A stretch of DNA of 64,000 nt from Candidatus Gemmiger faecavium (GCA_019114415.1 DXFO01000036.1:1-64000), one strand, 5' to 3'. Counted from the stretch's first letter, positions 14,802 to 24,360 are shown. Notes: a model not told the origin generated them from the sequence alone. Program-made: numbers and translations.

Positions 14802-16322
14802 TTATCGTGCCTTGACAAAGGCATCGGTGTACTCCGTCAGCACCGCGGCCAGCGTCTTGTCCGCGTCCTCGGACAGTGCGCCGGTGTCGCGGATCTCCTG
14901 CATGACGCCGCAGGCCTGGGAATTGGAATCCAAAAATTCATACAGGCCGCGCTCGTACTCCTTGACGCCGGACACGGCGACCTTGTCCAGATATCCCCGC
15001 ACCGTGGCGTACAGAATAGCCACCTGCTTTTCCACCGGCACCGGGGAGCTGCGGTCCTGTTTCAGGACTTCCACAATGCGCTCGCCCTGAGCCAGGCGGG
15101 CCTTGGTGTCGGCGTCCAGGTCGGAGCCGAACTGGGCAAAGCCCTGCAGTTCGCGGTACTGGGAATAGATCAGTTTCAGGGTACCGGCGACCTTCTTCAT
15201 GGCCTTGATCTGGGCGTTGCCGCCGACACGGGAGACCGAAATACCCGGGTTGACTGCCGGCATGACGCCGGAGTGGAAGAGCTCGGTCTCCAGGAAGATC
15301 TGGCCGTCGGTGATGGAGATGACATTGGTGGGGATATAGGCCGACACGTCACCTGCCTGGGTCTCGATGATGGGCAGCGCCGTCAGCGAACCGCCGCCCT
15401 TGGCGTCGGACAGCTTGGCCGCGCGTTCCAGCAGACGGGAATGGAGATAGAATACGTCGCCGGGGTAAGCCTCGCGTCCCGGGGGACGGCGGATCAGCAG
15501 CGACAGGGCGCGGTAAGCCACCGCGTGCTTGGACAGGTCGTCATAGATAATGAGGACATGACGGCCCTTGTGCATGAAGTATTCGCCCATGGCGCAGCCT
15601 GCGTAGGGAGCGATATACTGCAGCGGGGACAGCTCCGACGCGGTGGCCGACACCACGATGGTGTAGTCCATGGCGCCGGCGGCAGTCAGCTCCTCCACCA
15701 GGGTAGCCACGGTGGAGCGCTTCTGGCCGATAGCAACATAAATGCAGATCACGTCCCCGCCCTTCTGGTTGAGGATGGTGTCTGTGGCAATGGTCGTCTT
15801 GCCGGTCTGGCGGTCGCCGATGATCAGCTCACGCTGGCCGCGGCCGATGGGGATCATGGAGTCGATGGCCTTGATACCCGTCTGCAGTGGCTGCTTGACC
15901 GGCTGGCGGTCCAGGATGCCGGGGGCCGGGGACTCGATGGGGCGGTATTCCTCCGCCGTGATGGGGCCTTTGCCGTCGATGGGCTGGCCCAAAGCATTGA
16001 CGACACGGCCGATCATGGCATCGCCTACCGGCACCGACACGACGCGGCCCGTCCGCTTGACGACGCCGCCTTCGCTGATGCCCTCGTCGCTGCCCAGCAG
16101 AACGATGGAGACGGAGTTTTCCTCCAGGTTCTGGGCCATGCCGTACTCACCGTTGGCAAACTGCACCAGCTCACCGGCCATGCATTTGTCCAGGCCGCTG
16201 GCGCGCGCGATGCCGTCGCCTACCATGGTGACGACGCCGGTCTCGTTTTGCTCGATTGCATTGGCGTAGTGCTTGATCTGCGCCCGGATGATCCGGGAGA
16301 TCTGTTCAGGTTTCATCTGCAC
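14802..16322 (-). CDS. atpA: ATP synthase F1 alpha subunit
   Basis: A 506-residue non-catalytic nucleotide-binding subunit. It carries the P-loop [16 protein letters not shown] and the signature [13 protein letters not shown]. The start is given as GTG 16322 ([12 protein letters not shown]), about ten bases after GAGGGGTG. The ATG two codons later is possible, so the start is uncertain by two residues. Confidence 0.97.
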   Translation of the reverse strand: MQMKPEQISRIIRAQIKHYANAIEQNETGVVTMVGDGIARASGLDKCMAGELVQFANGEYGMAQNLEENSVSIVLLGSDEGISEGGVVKRTGRVVSVPVGDAMIGRVVNALGQPIDGKGPITAEEYRPIESPAPGILDRQPVKQPLQTGIKAIDSMIPIGRGQRELIIGDRQTGKTTIATDTILNQKGGDVICIYVAIGQKRSTVATLVEELTAAGAMDYTIVVSATASELSPLQYIAPYAGCAMGEYFMHKGRHVLIIYDDLSKHAVAYRALSLLIRRPPGREAYPGDVFYLHSRLLERAAKLSDAKGGGSLTALPIIETQAGDVSAYIPTNVISITDGQIFLETELFHSGVMPAVNPGISVSRVGGNAQIKAMKKVAGTLKLIYSQYRELQGFAQFGSDLDADTKARLAQGERIVEVLKQDRSSPVPVEKQVAILYATVRGYLDKVAVSGVKEYERGLYEFLDSNSQACGVMQEIRDTGALSEDADKTLAAVLTEYTDAFVKAR

Positions 16323-16397
16323 GTCTACGATTCACCCCTCAATCTTTTCAGTTGCACTGTATCAGTTGCAAAGTATGCGCATTCCCGCGCGGGGGCC

Positions 16398-16937
16398 TCA
16401 CAGCGTGAGGGAATCCAGCCCGGCGCGGATGCCGTCCAGGCGTGCGCGGACCGTGCCGTCCAGGCGCATGCCGTCCATATCCAGACGGATGCCGCCCAGC
16501 AGCGCGGGGTCAACGGTCACGTTCAGCTCGATCTGCTTGCCCGTGACCTGTTTCAGCTTTTCGGTCAGACGGGCGCGGGTCTCCTCATCCAGAGGAACCG
16601 CCGACGCCGCCTGCACACGCAGGATGCCGTGCGCCTGGTTGTAGCAGTCCCGGTAAGCCTGGGCACAGCCGGGCAGTTCCCGCAGGATGCCCTCGTCGCA
16701 CAGCAATTTCAGAAAATTGACCACATAGGGATGGACCTGACCGCCAAAGGCTTCGTCCAGCAGGTCCCGCCGGGTGGCGTGGGACAGGCTGGGCAGGGCC
16801 AGCAGGCGGAAATATTGGTCGTTGTCCGCAAAGCAGGACACCGCGCCGTCCAGTTCCGCCAGAATGCGGTCATCCAGGTTTTCCTCGGCGGCCAGTTCAA
16901 AAAGGCTGCCGCCGTAGCGTTTTGCCTGTTCTGTCAC
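16398..16937 (-). CDS. atpH: ATP synthase F1 delta subunit
   Basis: A 179-residue peripheral-stalk protein joining b to F1. The N-terminal helical domain starts MTEQAKRYGGSLFELAAEEN. The C-terminal part contains DPALLGGIRLDMDGMRLDGT, matching the family signature. The start overlaps the atpF stop by four bases, so translation is coupled. A 75-base gap separates it from atpA. Confidence 0.96.
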   Translation of the reverse strand: MTEQAKRYGGSLFELAAEENLDDRILAELDGAVSCFADNDQYFRLLALPSLSHATRRDLLDEAFGGQVHPYVVNFLKLLCDEGILRELPGCAQAYRDCYNQAHGILRVQAASAVPLDEETRARLTEKLKQVTGKQIELNVTVDPALLGGIRLDMDGMRLDGTVRARLDGIRAGLDSLTL

Positions 16938-17440
16938 GATGCGTCACCCACATTCCGGATAAACTCGTCGATCAGCGCGCGGTGATCCTGCTCGCTGATC
17001 TCGCGCTCGACCACACGGGATGCAATGTCCATGGCGATGCCGCCGATCTCATCCTTGAGCTCGTTGACCGCCTTCTTCTTTTCCTGTTCGATGTCGGCCT
17101 CGGCCGCGTCACGCATGGCACGGGCCGACGCACGGGCCGCATCCACGATCTCCTGCTCCCGTTTCTGGGCGCGGAGGGTCGCGTCGCGCAGCATGGCGTC
17201 GCTTTCCTGCCGGACGTCGCGCAGACGGTCCTGGTACTGCTGTTCCAGCGCAAGGGCCTGCTGTTTCGCGGCATCGGCGTCGGCGTACATGGTGTCGATC
17301 TCCTTCTGGCGGTCATCGATCATCTTTTTCACCGGGCCAAACAGAAAATGCTTGAGCACCAGAAAGGTGATCATCATGTTGCAGAAGGTGAAAAGCGCAG
17401 TCCACGGGTTTACGCCGACAAAGCTCTCAAAATCCGACAA
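16934..17440 (-). CDS. atpF: ATP synthase Fo b subunit
   Basis: A 168-residue peripheral stalk subunit: one N-terminal membrane helix (about residues 9-33, WTALFTFCNMMITFLVLKHF) followed by a long charged coiled coil rich in Ala, Glu, Arg and Gln. The start is TTG 17440 with GAGAGGAG ten bases upstream; no ATG fits. Only one b gene is present, so the b subunits form a homodimer. Confidence 0.96.
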   Translation of the reverse strand: MSDFESFVGVNPWTALFTFCNMMITFLVLKHFLFGPVKKMIDDRQKEIDTMYADADAAKQQALALEQQYQDRLRDVRQESDAMLRDATLRAQKREQEIVDAARASARAMRDAAEADIEQEKKKAVNELKDEIGGIAMDIASRVVEREISEQDHRALIDEFIRNVGDAS

Positions 17441-17482
17441 GTCCTGACACTCCTCTCTTTCCCGGGTTCCAAGTGCGGCTCA

Positions 17483-17806
<324 letters not shown>

Positions 17807-18685
17807 TTATTCACCGGCCGTCTTGGCAGGTTCCGGGGGCGGGCAGGCGTTGCCGATATACACCATGGTCAGCAGGCTGAACACCAGCGCCTGTACGCCG
17901 CCGGAAAAGACGTCAAAATACAGGCTGAGGATACCGGGGATGCCCACTTCCAGGTACGGCACGCTGGAAAGTCCCGCCAGTGCCAGCAGGCCGGTCACGG
18001 CGAAAACAACGCCGAAGATCTTGCGCATCAGTTTGTGGGCCTTGAAGCCCCAGGCAAACAGTGCGATGCCGATCACCAGGACAATGACCGCCGCCACAAC
18101 GCTCTGGGCTACCAGGCCCAGCACTGCCGCCGACAGGGTCGCCAGCGCGGTATACAAAAGGCTGGTCAGAACGCCGCCGCCCGCGATGTTGCCGAAGTGA
18201 CGGAACGCCATGGAGATGGGCTGGGCGATCTCGGAAACGATGTTCATGGGCAGCATGACGGCAATGGGTTCCGAGAAACCTTTCAGCCAGCCGAAAAAGC
18301 CGTTGGCACGAATGCCGCAGGCCCAGCACAGCACGCTGGTCATGAGCGCCCAGGTCAGCGTGGTGGAAAGATCCGCCGTGGCCGAGCGCAGGATGCCGGT
18401 CATACCGATGAGGGTGCCGAACAGCGACGACAGGAACAGCGCGCCGACATAGGGCGTCCAGTACAGGTTATGGGGGCCCATGGTGTCGGCCACCATGTCA
18501 TACAGCACGGTGACGCCCTTTTCCACCAGGACCTGCCGGGCTCCGGGGCGCTTTTGCAGGTTGCGGCCGAGACAGATGCCCGCAATGCAGAGCAGCACCA
18601 TCACCACAAAGGACGACACTGCCGTCTGGGTAATGGGAATGCCGCCGAACAGCGGGATTGTAAAATAAATTTTCGGTCCTGTCAC
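17807..18685 (-). CDS. atpB: ATP synthase Fo a subunit
   Basis: A 292-residue stator channel protein with about six membrane helices. The essential arginine lies in the motif AQPISMAFRHFGNIAGGGV. Start is GTG 18685 (MTGPKIYFTIPLFGG), seven bases after AAAGGAGG, and this codon overlaps the stop of the upstream atpI gene. The protein supplies the ion half-channels facing the c ring. Confidence 0.96.
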   Translation of the reverse strand: MTGPKIYFTIPLFGGIPITQTAVSSFVVMVLLCIAGICLGRNLQKRPGARQVLVEKGVTVLYDMVADTMGPHNLYWTPYVGALFLSSLFGTLIGMTGILRSATADLSTTLTWALMTSVLCWACGIRANGFFGWLKGFSEPIAVMLPMNIVSEIAQPISMAFRHFGNIAGGGVLTSLLYTALATLSAAVLGLVAQSVVAAVIVLVIGIALFAWGFKAHKLMRKIFGVVFAVTGLLALAGLSSVPYLEVGIPGILSLYFDVFSGGVQALVFSLLTMVYIGNACPPPEPAKTAGE

Positions 18686-19089
18686 CGGGGTTCCTCCTTT
18701 CCGCCCTGGAAAAATCCGATGAATTTGAGGGCAAGCTGTGCGCACAGCAGCGGCACCAGCGCCGCCACGGGATCACAGATGCCCGCCTTGAACAGTACGA
18801 TGAGTATGACCGCCATTCCCAGCAGGCGCATACTGGCCGAAGCCAGGATGGACACCCGGACATGGGCGGCTTCCTCTTCATCCTTGGCTCGGTCGAGGGC
18901 ATTGGACACGGTGATGGACAATACCAGAAAATGGCCCACCGACATGGCCCCACCGATAAGGGCGCCCAGCAGGACCTTGGCGTCCAGCCCGCCCAGGAAG
19001 AAATACACCGCCAGGATCACCGCAACGCAGACCGCCTCCACGGCGGCCAGCCTGCCTACCTGGCCGAGTACATCACGATATTTGTGCAT
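18682..19089 (-). CDS. atpI: ATP synthase subunit I (AtpI-like)
   Basis: A 135-residue membrane protein with four hydrophobic helices. Its pattern and position directly before atpB match the AtpI family, thought to help assemble the c ring. The ATG at 19089 (MHKYRDVLGQVGRLA) follows GGGAGG. It overlaps atpB by four bases. Confidence 0.85.
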   Translation of the reverse strand: MHKYRDVLGQVGRLAAVEAVCVAVILAVYFFLGGLDAKVLLGALIGGAMSVGHFLVLSITVSNALDRAKDEEEAAHVRVSILASASMRLLGMAVILIVLFKAGICDPVAALVPLLCAQLALKFIGFFQGGKEEPR

Positions 19090-19119
19090 AAAGTTCCTCC
19101 CCACGGGCAGTATGCCCCA

Positions 19120-19389
19120 TTAATGCTGATTGAAATAGACCGGCGGCTTTTTGCTGCGGTCTTCCCGCTCCCCTGCCTGACGGTCCATGGCCCGCAGCGA
19201 GGTGACAAGGCCGCTTACTGCGCCGAACACGCCCACCAGGACGCCCACGACGATGACCCAGCCGCCCAGGGCAAAGGTCTTTTGCAGCCAGACGGCGGCC
19301 AGGATGCTGACCACCAGCGGCACCGCGATGGATAAGCCAAACTGCGTCAGCCAGACAAGATGCCGCGCGGCCTGATACATATCTTTCAT
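19120..19389 (-). CDS. AtpZ/AtpI-family small membrane protein
   Basis: An 89-residue protein with two membrane helices (about 14-36 and 43-62) and a charged C-terminal tail. It is the first gene of the atp operon, where AtpZ-type proteins (putative F0F1-ATPase subunit) are found. In Bacillus an AtpZ/AtpI complex has been linked to divalent-cation transport. The ATG at 19389 (MKDMYQAARHLVWL) lies ten bases after GGGAGG. Confidence 0.85.
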   Translation of the reverse strand: MKDMYQAARHLVWLTQFGLSIAVPLVVSILAAVWLQKTFALGGWVIVVGVLVGVFGAVSGLVTSLRAMDRQAGEREDRSKKPPVYFNQH

Positions 19390-19443
19390 AGGGTCGCTTC
19401 CTCCCGCAGACGGCATTGCCGGGATGATTCATCATACGAACCC

Positions 19444-19472
19444 AGTATAGCCTGTTCAACCAAATATTTCAA
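19444..19472 (-). promoter_or_regulatory. atp operon promoter
   Basis: Minus-strand TTGAAA (19467-19472), 17 bases, TATACT (19444-19449). It lies about 55 bases before the first atp gene and just after the gltA terminator. It should serve all ten atp genes. Confidence 0.8.
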
Positions 19473-19526
19473 TGTATTTTATCCACTTTCACCAAAAAAT
19501 ATTGTGTATTTTGTTGTTTCCAAACA

Positions 19527-19568
19527 CAAAAAGCCCCGCGGCCCGGAGGTTTTTCCGGGCTGTGGGGC
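19527..19568 (-). terminator. gltA terminator
   Basis: A long GC-rich hairpin (GCCCC..AGCCCGG / CCGGGC..GGGGC) is followed by TTTTTGTGTTT on the minus strand. It closes the MarR/kinase/gltA unit. Confidence 0.85.
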
Positions 19569-19586
19569 GGCGTGTGTTGTAAAGGA

Positions 19587-20942
19587 TCAGCGCTCCTCCA
19601 GCGGGATGTAAGCGCGGGGTTCCATGATGCTCTCGTATGCAGGGCGGATGATCTTGTCCACGTTGACCAGCTCCTCGATGCGGTGAGCGCTCCAGCCGAC
19701 GATACGGGCAATGGCAAAGATGGGAGTATACAGTTCCAGAGGGATGTCCAGCATGTTGTAGACAAATCCGCTGTAGAAGTCCACGTTGGTGCTGACGCCC
19801 TTGTAGATGTGGCGCTTGTCCGCAATGACCTGCGGAGCCAGGCGCTCGATTATATTATAGAAGTCAAAGTCCTTCTTGCGGCCCTTGGCCTCGGCCAGCT
19901 GCTGGACAAAGCCCTTGAACACCACCGCACGGGGGTCGGACAGCGAGTAGACCGCGTGGCCCATACCGTAGATCAGGCCCTTGCGGTCGAAGGCCTGCTT
20001 GTCCAGGATGCGGCTGAGATAGTCGCGGACCTCATCCTCGTCGGTCTCATCGTGGACGGTCTCACGGATGTGGTTGACCATCTCCACGACCTTGATGTTT
20101 GCACCGCCGTGCTTGGGACCTTTGAGGGAGCAGAGCGCCGCCGCCATGACCGAGTAAGTATCCGAACCGGAGGAAGTGACCACGCGGGTGGTGAAGGTGG
20201 AGTTGTTGCCGCCGCCGTGCTCCATGTGCAGGAGCAGGGCGATGTCCAGGACGTGGGCTTCCAGGTCGGTATAGCTGCGGTCGGGACGGAGCATCTGGAG
20301 GATGTTTTCCGCCGTGGACAGCTCAGGCTGCGGACGGTGAATGTACATGCTCTCGCCGTTGAGATAGTAGTTATAGGCATGGTAACCGTAGACCGCCAGC
20401 ATGGGGAACACGCTGATCAGCTTGATGCACTGTTCCAGCTGGGTCTGCAGGTCGTTGTCCCCGATGGTATCGTCGTAGGAGGCCAGGGTCAGAACGCTGC
20501 GGGTCAGGGTGTTCATCAGGTCCTTGCTGGGTGCTTTCATGATAACGTCGCGGGTGAAGTTGGTGGGCAGGTCCCGGCACTTGGTCAGGACGTTGCTGAA
20601 CTCTTCCAGCTGCTTGGGGGTGGGCAGATCACCGATGAGAAGCAGGTAGGCGGCTTCCTCAAAGGCAAAGCGCTTGCCGCGCAGACCGCGGATCAGGTCG
20701 TAGACGTTATAGCCGCGGTACCACAGTTTGCCCTCGCAGGGAGTCTTTTTGCCGTCCACCATCTGGAATGCGTCGATACGGGAAATGTTGGTGATGCCGG
20801 TCAGGACACCTTTGCCGTCCTTATCCCGGAGGCCGCGTTTGACGCCGTATTTGTCGAACAACGCCGGGTCGATCCGATCGTTGTGGACGCATTGGTCGAG
20901 GTAGATTTTCGCTTCGCGTTCGATCTCTGCATAGTTTGCCAT
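19587..20942 (-). CDS. gltA: Citrate synthase
   Basis: Condenses oxaloacetate and acetyl-CoA to citrate, probably for 2-oxoglutarate and glutamate synthesis in this anaerobe. The 451-residue protein has the catalytic residues in context: His in LLLHMEHGGGNNSTF, His in GLIYGMGHAVYSLSDPRA, and Asp in TNVDFYSGFVYNML. AAGGAGG precedes ATG 20942. It follows the kinase-like gene by 31 bases with no terminator, so it is probably cotranscribed with that gene and the MarR regulator. Confidence 0.96.
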   Translation of the reverse strand: MANYAEIEREAKIYLDQCVHNDRIDPALFDKYGVKRGLRDKDGKGVLTGITNISRIDAFQMVDGKKTPCEGKLWYRGYNVYDLIRGLRGKRFAFEEAAYLLLIGDLPTPKQLEEFSNVLTKCRDLPTNFTRDVIMKAPSKDLMNTLTRSVLTLASYDDTIGDNDLQTQLEQCIKLISVFPMLAVYGYHAYNYYLNGESMYIHRPQPELSTAENILQMLRPDRSYTDLEAHVLDIALLLHMEHGGGNNSTFTTRVVTSSGSDTYSVMAAALCSLKGPKHGGANIKVVEMVNHIRETVHDETDEDEVRDYLSRILDKQAFDRKGLIYGMGHAVYSLSDPRAVVFKGFVQQLAEAKGRKKDFDFYNIIERLAPQVIADKRHIYKGVSTNVDFYSGFVYNMLDIPLELYTPIFAIARIVGWSAHRIEELVNVDKIIRPAYESIMEPRAYIPLEER

Positions 20943-20973
20943 AGCGGCCTCCTTTTCCTGTTATGAAGTTGTT

Positions 20974-21579
20974 TTACGGCATTTTGCGGACCAGGTCCAC
21001 CAGGATATCCGCACATTGCTGTGCGGACAGCACGGAAGTGTTGAGCTGAATGTCGTAGTTTGCCCTGTCACCCCAGTTTTTGCGGGTGAAATAGTGGAAG
21101 TACTGTTCCCTCTCCTTATCGCGGCGGCGCATCAGATAACGGGCTTCCTGCTCGTTCACCTTCTCCGTCGCCATGACATTGCGGCAGCGCTGGTCCTGGT
21201 CGGATGCGTAGATGAACACCCGCAGCGCCCGGGGACCGTTTTCCCCCGAAAGCGCCTCGGTGGAGCAGCGGCCGATGAACACCGACGGCTGCTTTTGCGC
21301 CAGCTGGCGGATGGTGCCCTGCAGGGCCTCGAACATCTCATACAGATGGGTACGCGCACTGTACGGATTGGGATTGGTTGCCAGCGCAAGTTCAAACAGC
21401 AGGCTGCCTGCCTGGCGCTCGTCAAAGTTGCGGAGCTGGCCCACGTCCAGGCCGGAACGCTCTGCTGTGCTGAGCAGCAGTTCCCCGTCGTAGAACGGCA
21501 TGTCGAGTATCCCGGCTGCCTTACGGCCGATCTCCCGTCCGCCGCTGCCGAACTCTCTCTCAATAGCGATCGATCTCAT
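20974..21579 (-). CDS. Cytidylate kinase-like family protein
   Basis: A 201-residue member of the cytidylate-kinase-like group. The N-terminus MRSIAIEREFGSGGREIGRK carries the modified P-loop (GSGGREIG) that this group has instead of a normal Walker A. Further motifs are MPFYDGELL, VFIGRCSTEAL and the lid-like RRRDKEREQYFHYFTRKNWG. The phosphoryl acceptor is unknown. The start overlaps the stop of the upstream MarR gene by four bases; GGAGG precedes ATG 21579. Confidence 0.88.
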   Translation of the reverse strand: MRSIAIEREFGSGGREIGRKAAGILDMPFYDGELLLSTAERSGLDVGQLRNFDERQAGSLLFELALATNPNPYSARTHLYEMFEALQGTIRQLAQKQPSVFIGRCSTEALSGENGPRALRVFIYASDQDQRCRNVMATEKVNEQEARYLMRRRDKEREQYFHYFTRKNWGDRANYDIQLNTSVLSAQQCADILVDLVRKMP

Positions 21580-22049
21580 GCTTTTTCCTCCGTTTGCGAT
21601 GCCTGACATTCATGGCTGGCCATCGCCTCATCGAGGTTGCGCCGGACCTTGGACAGTACGCTCCGCATACCCTCCCGTTCCTCCGGCGTAACGCCGGACA
21701 TCATCTGCTCGACCACGGTGTGCATCATCGTTTCGTAGTCAGCTGCCAGGCACCGGCCCTTTTCTGTCAGGCCCAGATGCAGGCACCGCCGGTCGGCGGA
21801 ATCCTCCGTCAACGTGATGCAGCCGGTTCGACGCAGGTTGTCCACCGATTTCGAGATATGCGCTTTGGACAGGTGCTTGGCCTCGCTGATGTCCCGGGCC
21901 GTGTCGCTTTCCACGTTGTGAAGCAGGTAGAACAAAATCTCCAGTTCCACATGACGCAGACCGCTGGCCTGCATCAGGTCCATACTGGCATGTTCCAGTA
22001 TGCGGCGTATCTTGTGCCCCATATACAGCAGATCGTATTCCCGGTCCAT
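21576..22049 (-). CDS. MarR-family transcriptional regulator
   Basis: A 157-residue winged-helix regulator. The DNA-binding core includes HVELEILFYLLHNVESDTAR, SEAKHLSKAHISKSVDNLRR and the wing DSADRRCLHLGLTEKGR. Start is ATG 22049 (MDREYDLLYMGHKI), six bases after GGAGG. It is the first gene of a three-gene run with the kinase-like gene and gltA. A palindrome between its promoter and start suggests autoregulation. Ligand unknown. Confidence 0.92.
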   Translation of the reverse strand: MDREYDLLYMGHKIRRILEHASMDLMQASGLRHVELEILFYLLHNVESDTARDISEAKHLSKAHISKSVDNLRRTGCITLTEDSADRRCLHLGLTEKGRCLAADYETMMHTVVEQMMSGVTPEEREGMRSVLSKVRRNLDEAMASHECQASQTEEKA

Positions 22050-22069
22050 CGGTATCCTCCGCGCAAAAC

Positions 22070-22121
22070 AGTTCATTAGCGAACTTTCTTCTATTATACC
22101 GTATTTTGGCCGCGCCGTCAA
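22070..22121 (-). promoter_or_regulatory. marR-kinase-gltA promoter and palindromic operator
   Basis: Minus-strand TTGACG (22116-22121), 17 bases, TATAAT (22093-22098). Just downstream lies AGTTCATTAGCGAACT (22070-22085), a palindrome with five-base arms and a six-base centre. Such a site at the start point fits MarR self-repression. Confidence 0.75.
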
Positions 22122-22169
22122 AGGGATAACGCGTGAATAAAATGTAAACTTTTTTGAATAAGCTCTCAT

Positions 22170-22493
22170 CCCCTATTTTTCGGCCCGGTTCGATGTTCTG
22201 CGCCGCCCTGCTTGACGAAAGCACTTTTGCAATGGTACTTTTTTTCTTGAAATGCCGCAGGCATAAAGCGCGCACTGCATGAGAACAGAAAGGTCCCGCA
22301 AGAACTGCCATATGGAATAACCGAAGTTCCTCATAAAGCCGATGCCGCAGGGCAGAAGAACGCTTGCGCTTTCCGTAGATTGCCCCTCGGCAGCACGGCA
22401 GATACCGCTTTGCCGTCCGCGTTCCGCGGCTTTGTGTGCCCATGGAATCGCCCGGCACACCGGTATATATTTTCAAAAGGGAGGTCCCGCCTT
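22170..22493. other. Intergenic stretch without a gene
   Basis: This divergent spacer between the MarR promoter and the GNAT gene has no frame with a ribosome site and family resemblance. A possible plus-strand -35 (TTGACG, 22212-22217) has only a poor -10, so I do not call a promoter. Confidence 0.5.
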
Positions 22494-22973
22494 TTGTTTT
22501 CCGAATCTTTTTTGTCTGTATCTTCCACCCCGTCCGATGGGGTCGCCCTGATCCCGGCCCGCAGCGAAGCGCTGCTTTCGGCCTGCCTCGCCGTGCGCAG
22601 TGCGGTGTTTACCAAAGAATACGGCATCCCGCAGACCATGGAACGGGACGCAGCCGATGCTCTCGGTACCGGCTGCGAGCATTTCCTCGTCCGGCTGAAC
22701 GGTCAGGATGCGGGCGCACTGCGGTGTGTATTTCCCTCGCCGGGAGTGGTGCGCTTGCAGCGGTTCTGCATCCTGTCCGACCTGCGCGGGCATGGCATCG
22801 GTCGGGCGGTGCTGGCAGCCCTGGAGGAATTCTACCATGACCAGGCCGGGCAGTTTGAACTGGACGCCAAGTTCCGCGTGGAGGGGTTCTATCTTGCCTG
22901 TGGCTACCGCACAGTATCCGATGTATTTATGGAGGCAGGCGTCCCCCACGTCAAAATGATAAAAAAGCTGTAA
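22494..22973 (+). CDS. GNAT-family N-acetyltransferase
   Basis: A 159-residue GNAT acetyltransferase. The acetyl-CoA loop is visible as LRGHGIGRAVLAALEEF, preceded by the beta strand VVRLQRFCILSD and followed by the C-terminal GFYLACGYRTVSDVFMEAGVPHVKMIK. This resembles the ElaA/YjcF type. The start at TTG 22494 is chosen because GGGAGG lies nine bases upstream; no ATG upstream has a ribosome site. The substrate cannot be predicted. Confidence 0.85.
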   Translation: MFSESFLSVSSTPSDGVALIPARSEALLSACLAVRSAVFTKEYGIPQTMERDAADALGTGCEHFLVRLNGQDAGALRCVFPSPGVVRLQRFCILSDLRGHGIGRAVLAALEEFYHDQAGQFELDAKFRVEGFYLACGYRTVSDVFMEAGVPHVKMIKKL

Positions 22974-22990
22974 GCGGATACAGGCACACA

Positions 22991-23037
22991 AAAAAGGCCC
23001 CGGCACGGGTTCCCGCACAGGGACCTCGTACCGGGGT
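22991..23037. terminator. Bidirectional terminator between GNAT gene and rodA
   Basis: The repeat CCCCGGCACGG...CGTACCGGGG has a T-rich flank on both sides (six T residues on the minus strand). It lies between two convergent genes. Confidence 0.8.
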
Positions 23038-23069
23038 CGTTTTATTTTGTTGTGATTTTGGCGCGGCTG

Positions 23070-24236
23070 TCAGTCCACATATTCCGCCAGTCCGCCGGTC
23101 CGTCTGGTGTGGAGGGACACACTCAGCACCAGGCCCACGCACAGGTACATCATCACCACGCTGGAACCGCCCGCCGAATAAAAAGGCAGTGTAACACCGA
23201 TGACCGGCAGGATCTGCAGGTTCATCCCCAGGTTGATGACACACTGCCAGAACAGCGTGGCAAAAATACCAACGCAGATATACCGGCCCAGGGCATCGGT
23301 GCTGCGGTAGGCTGTGCGCAGCGTCCGGGCGGCAATGCCAAACAGCAGCAGCAGGACAGCGGCCGCCCCCAGAAATCCCAGCGCATTGGCCAGGTAGCTG
23401 AAAATGAAGTCGTTCCAGGCATTGGGAACAAAGATATGCTCACCTGTAAAAAGGCCCTGCCCGGTCAGGCCGCCAGTGCCGATGGCCATGGAGCCCTTGT
23501 TTTGCTGGTAGGTGAAATCCGCAAGTGTGGGATCGCTTGGGTTGAGCACCGCCAGGATGCGCTTGAACTGGTATCCTTTCAGAATATCCGGTTTGAGCAG
23601 CAGAAGCGCCGTGCCGCCCGCCACCGCAGTGATGCCTGCCCCGGCAATGAGCCAGCCGGACAGTCCGCCGGCAAACAGCATAATGGCTCCGATGCCCAGA
23701 AAGACCAGCGCGGTGCCGTCGTCGCCCTGAATGTGGATGGCCGCCACCGGCAGCAGAATATGCACCAGAAGCCCCAGCAGGTTGAGCGGGCGGTTGACTT
23801 TGCCCCGCACCCGTTCCAGATGCCAGGCAAGGGTCAGCACAAAACTGATCTTGGCCAGCTCCGTGGGCTGGAAGGTCATGCCGCCCACACGGTACCAGCT
23901 GTAATTGGAGGTGCCGCCCGCGTCATAACCGATGGTCAGGAACCCTGCCCTGTAATTATGCAGAAACAAGGTGGGCGCCACAAGCCCCCACGCGACCACG
24001 GCATGCAGCGGCCAGGCGCGGGCAAGGGTGCGGTAGTCCACGGTGGAAGCAATGATGGCAAGCATTATGCCCAAAAGACTGGCGATCAGCTGCACAGAAG
24101 CCTTATTGTTGGAGCCGCCCAACTGACTTTGTCCCACGCTCATCAGCACAACGATACTGATGACCGAGCAGAGCCCGCACATTACCAGATACGGCATATC
24201 GGTCCTGGCCGCATAGCGGCGCATCAGTCTGAACAA
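23070..24236 (-). CDS. SEDS-family peptidoglycan polymerase (RodA/FtsW type)
   Basis: A 388-residue membrane protein with about ten helices. SEDS proteins polymerise glycan strands with a partner class B PBP. Diagnostic motifs are GGMTFQPTELAKISFVL (with the conserved Glu), IQGDDGTALVFLGIGAIMLF, GLTGQGLFTGEHIFVPNAWNDFIFSYLANALGF and the C-terminal GVTLPFYSAGGSSVVMM. The start is TTG 24236 (MFRLMRRYAAR), seven bases after AAAGGAGG. It is a single-gene unit without a neighbouring PBP or mreBCD, so whether it serves elongation, division or sporulation is open. Confidence 0.92.
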   Translation of the reverse strand: MFRLMRRYAARTDMPYLVMCGLCSVISIVVLMSVGQSQLGGSNNKASVQLIASLLGIMLAIIASTVDYRTLARAWPLHAVVAWGLVAPTLFLHNYRAGFLTIGYDAGGTSNYSWYRVGGMTFQPTELAKISFVLTLAWHLERVRGKVNRPLNLLGLLVHILLPVAAIHIQGDDGTALVFLGIGAIMLFAGGLSGWLIAGAGITAVAGGTALLLLKPDILKGYQFKRILAVLNPSDPTLADFTYQQNKGSMAIGTGGLTGQGLFTGEHIFVPNAWNDFIFSYLANALGFLGAAAVLLLLFGIAARTLRTAYRSTDALGRYICVGIFATLFWQCVINLGMNLQILPVIGVTLPFYSAGGSSVVMMYLCVGLVLSVSLHTRRTGGLAEYVD

Positions 24237-24280
24237 AAGCGCTCCTCCTTTCCGCAAATTTGCAGCCGGGTCTAAAAACC

Positions 24281-24296
24281 CAGTATCATTATACTG
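24281..24296 (-). promoter_or_regulatory. Palindrome overlapping the rodA -10
   Basis: CAGTATCATTATACTG is a palindrome with six-base arms. It overlaps a minus-strand TATAAT (24288-24293) about 50 bases before the SEDS gene. The -35 at the right distance (TTTTCG) is poor. It may be an operator or chance symmetry. Confidence 0.45.
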
Positions 24297-24331
24297 TTTT
24301 TCGCCCTTGCCGAAAAGGCAGGCACGAAAAT

Positions 24332-24360
24332 TTTACAAAACCCGCGCGGCGTTGTATAAT
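24332..24360 (+). promoter_or_regulatory. tsaE-tsaB-rpiB promoter
   Basis: TTTACA (24332-24337), 17 bases, TATAAT (24355-24360), with tsaE beginning 75 bases downstream. Confidence 0.8.

Noticed and set aside
22173-22639. Overlapping short frames upstream of the GNAT gene
   Set aside because: No ribosome sites, no family resemblance and poor codon pattern.
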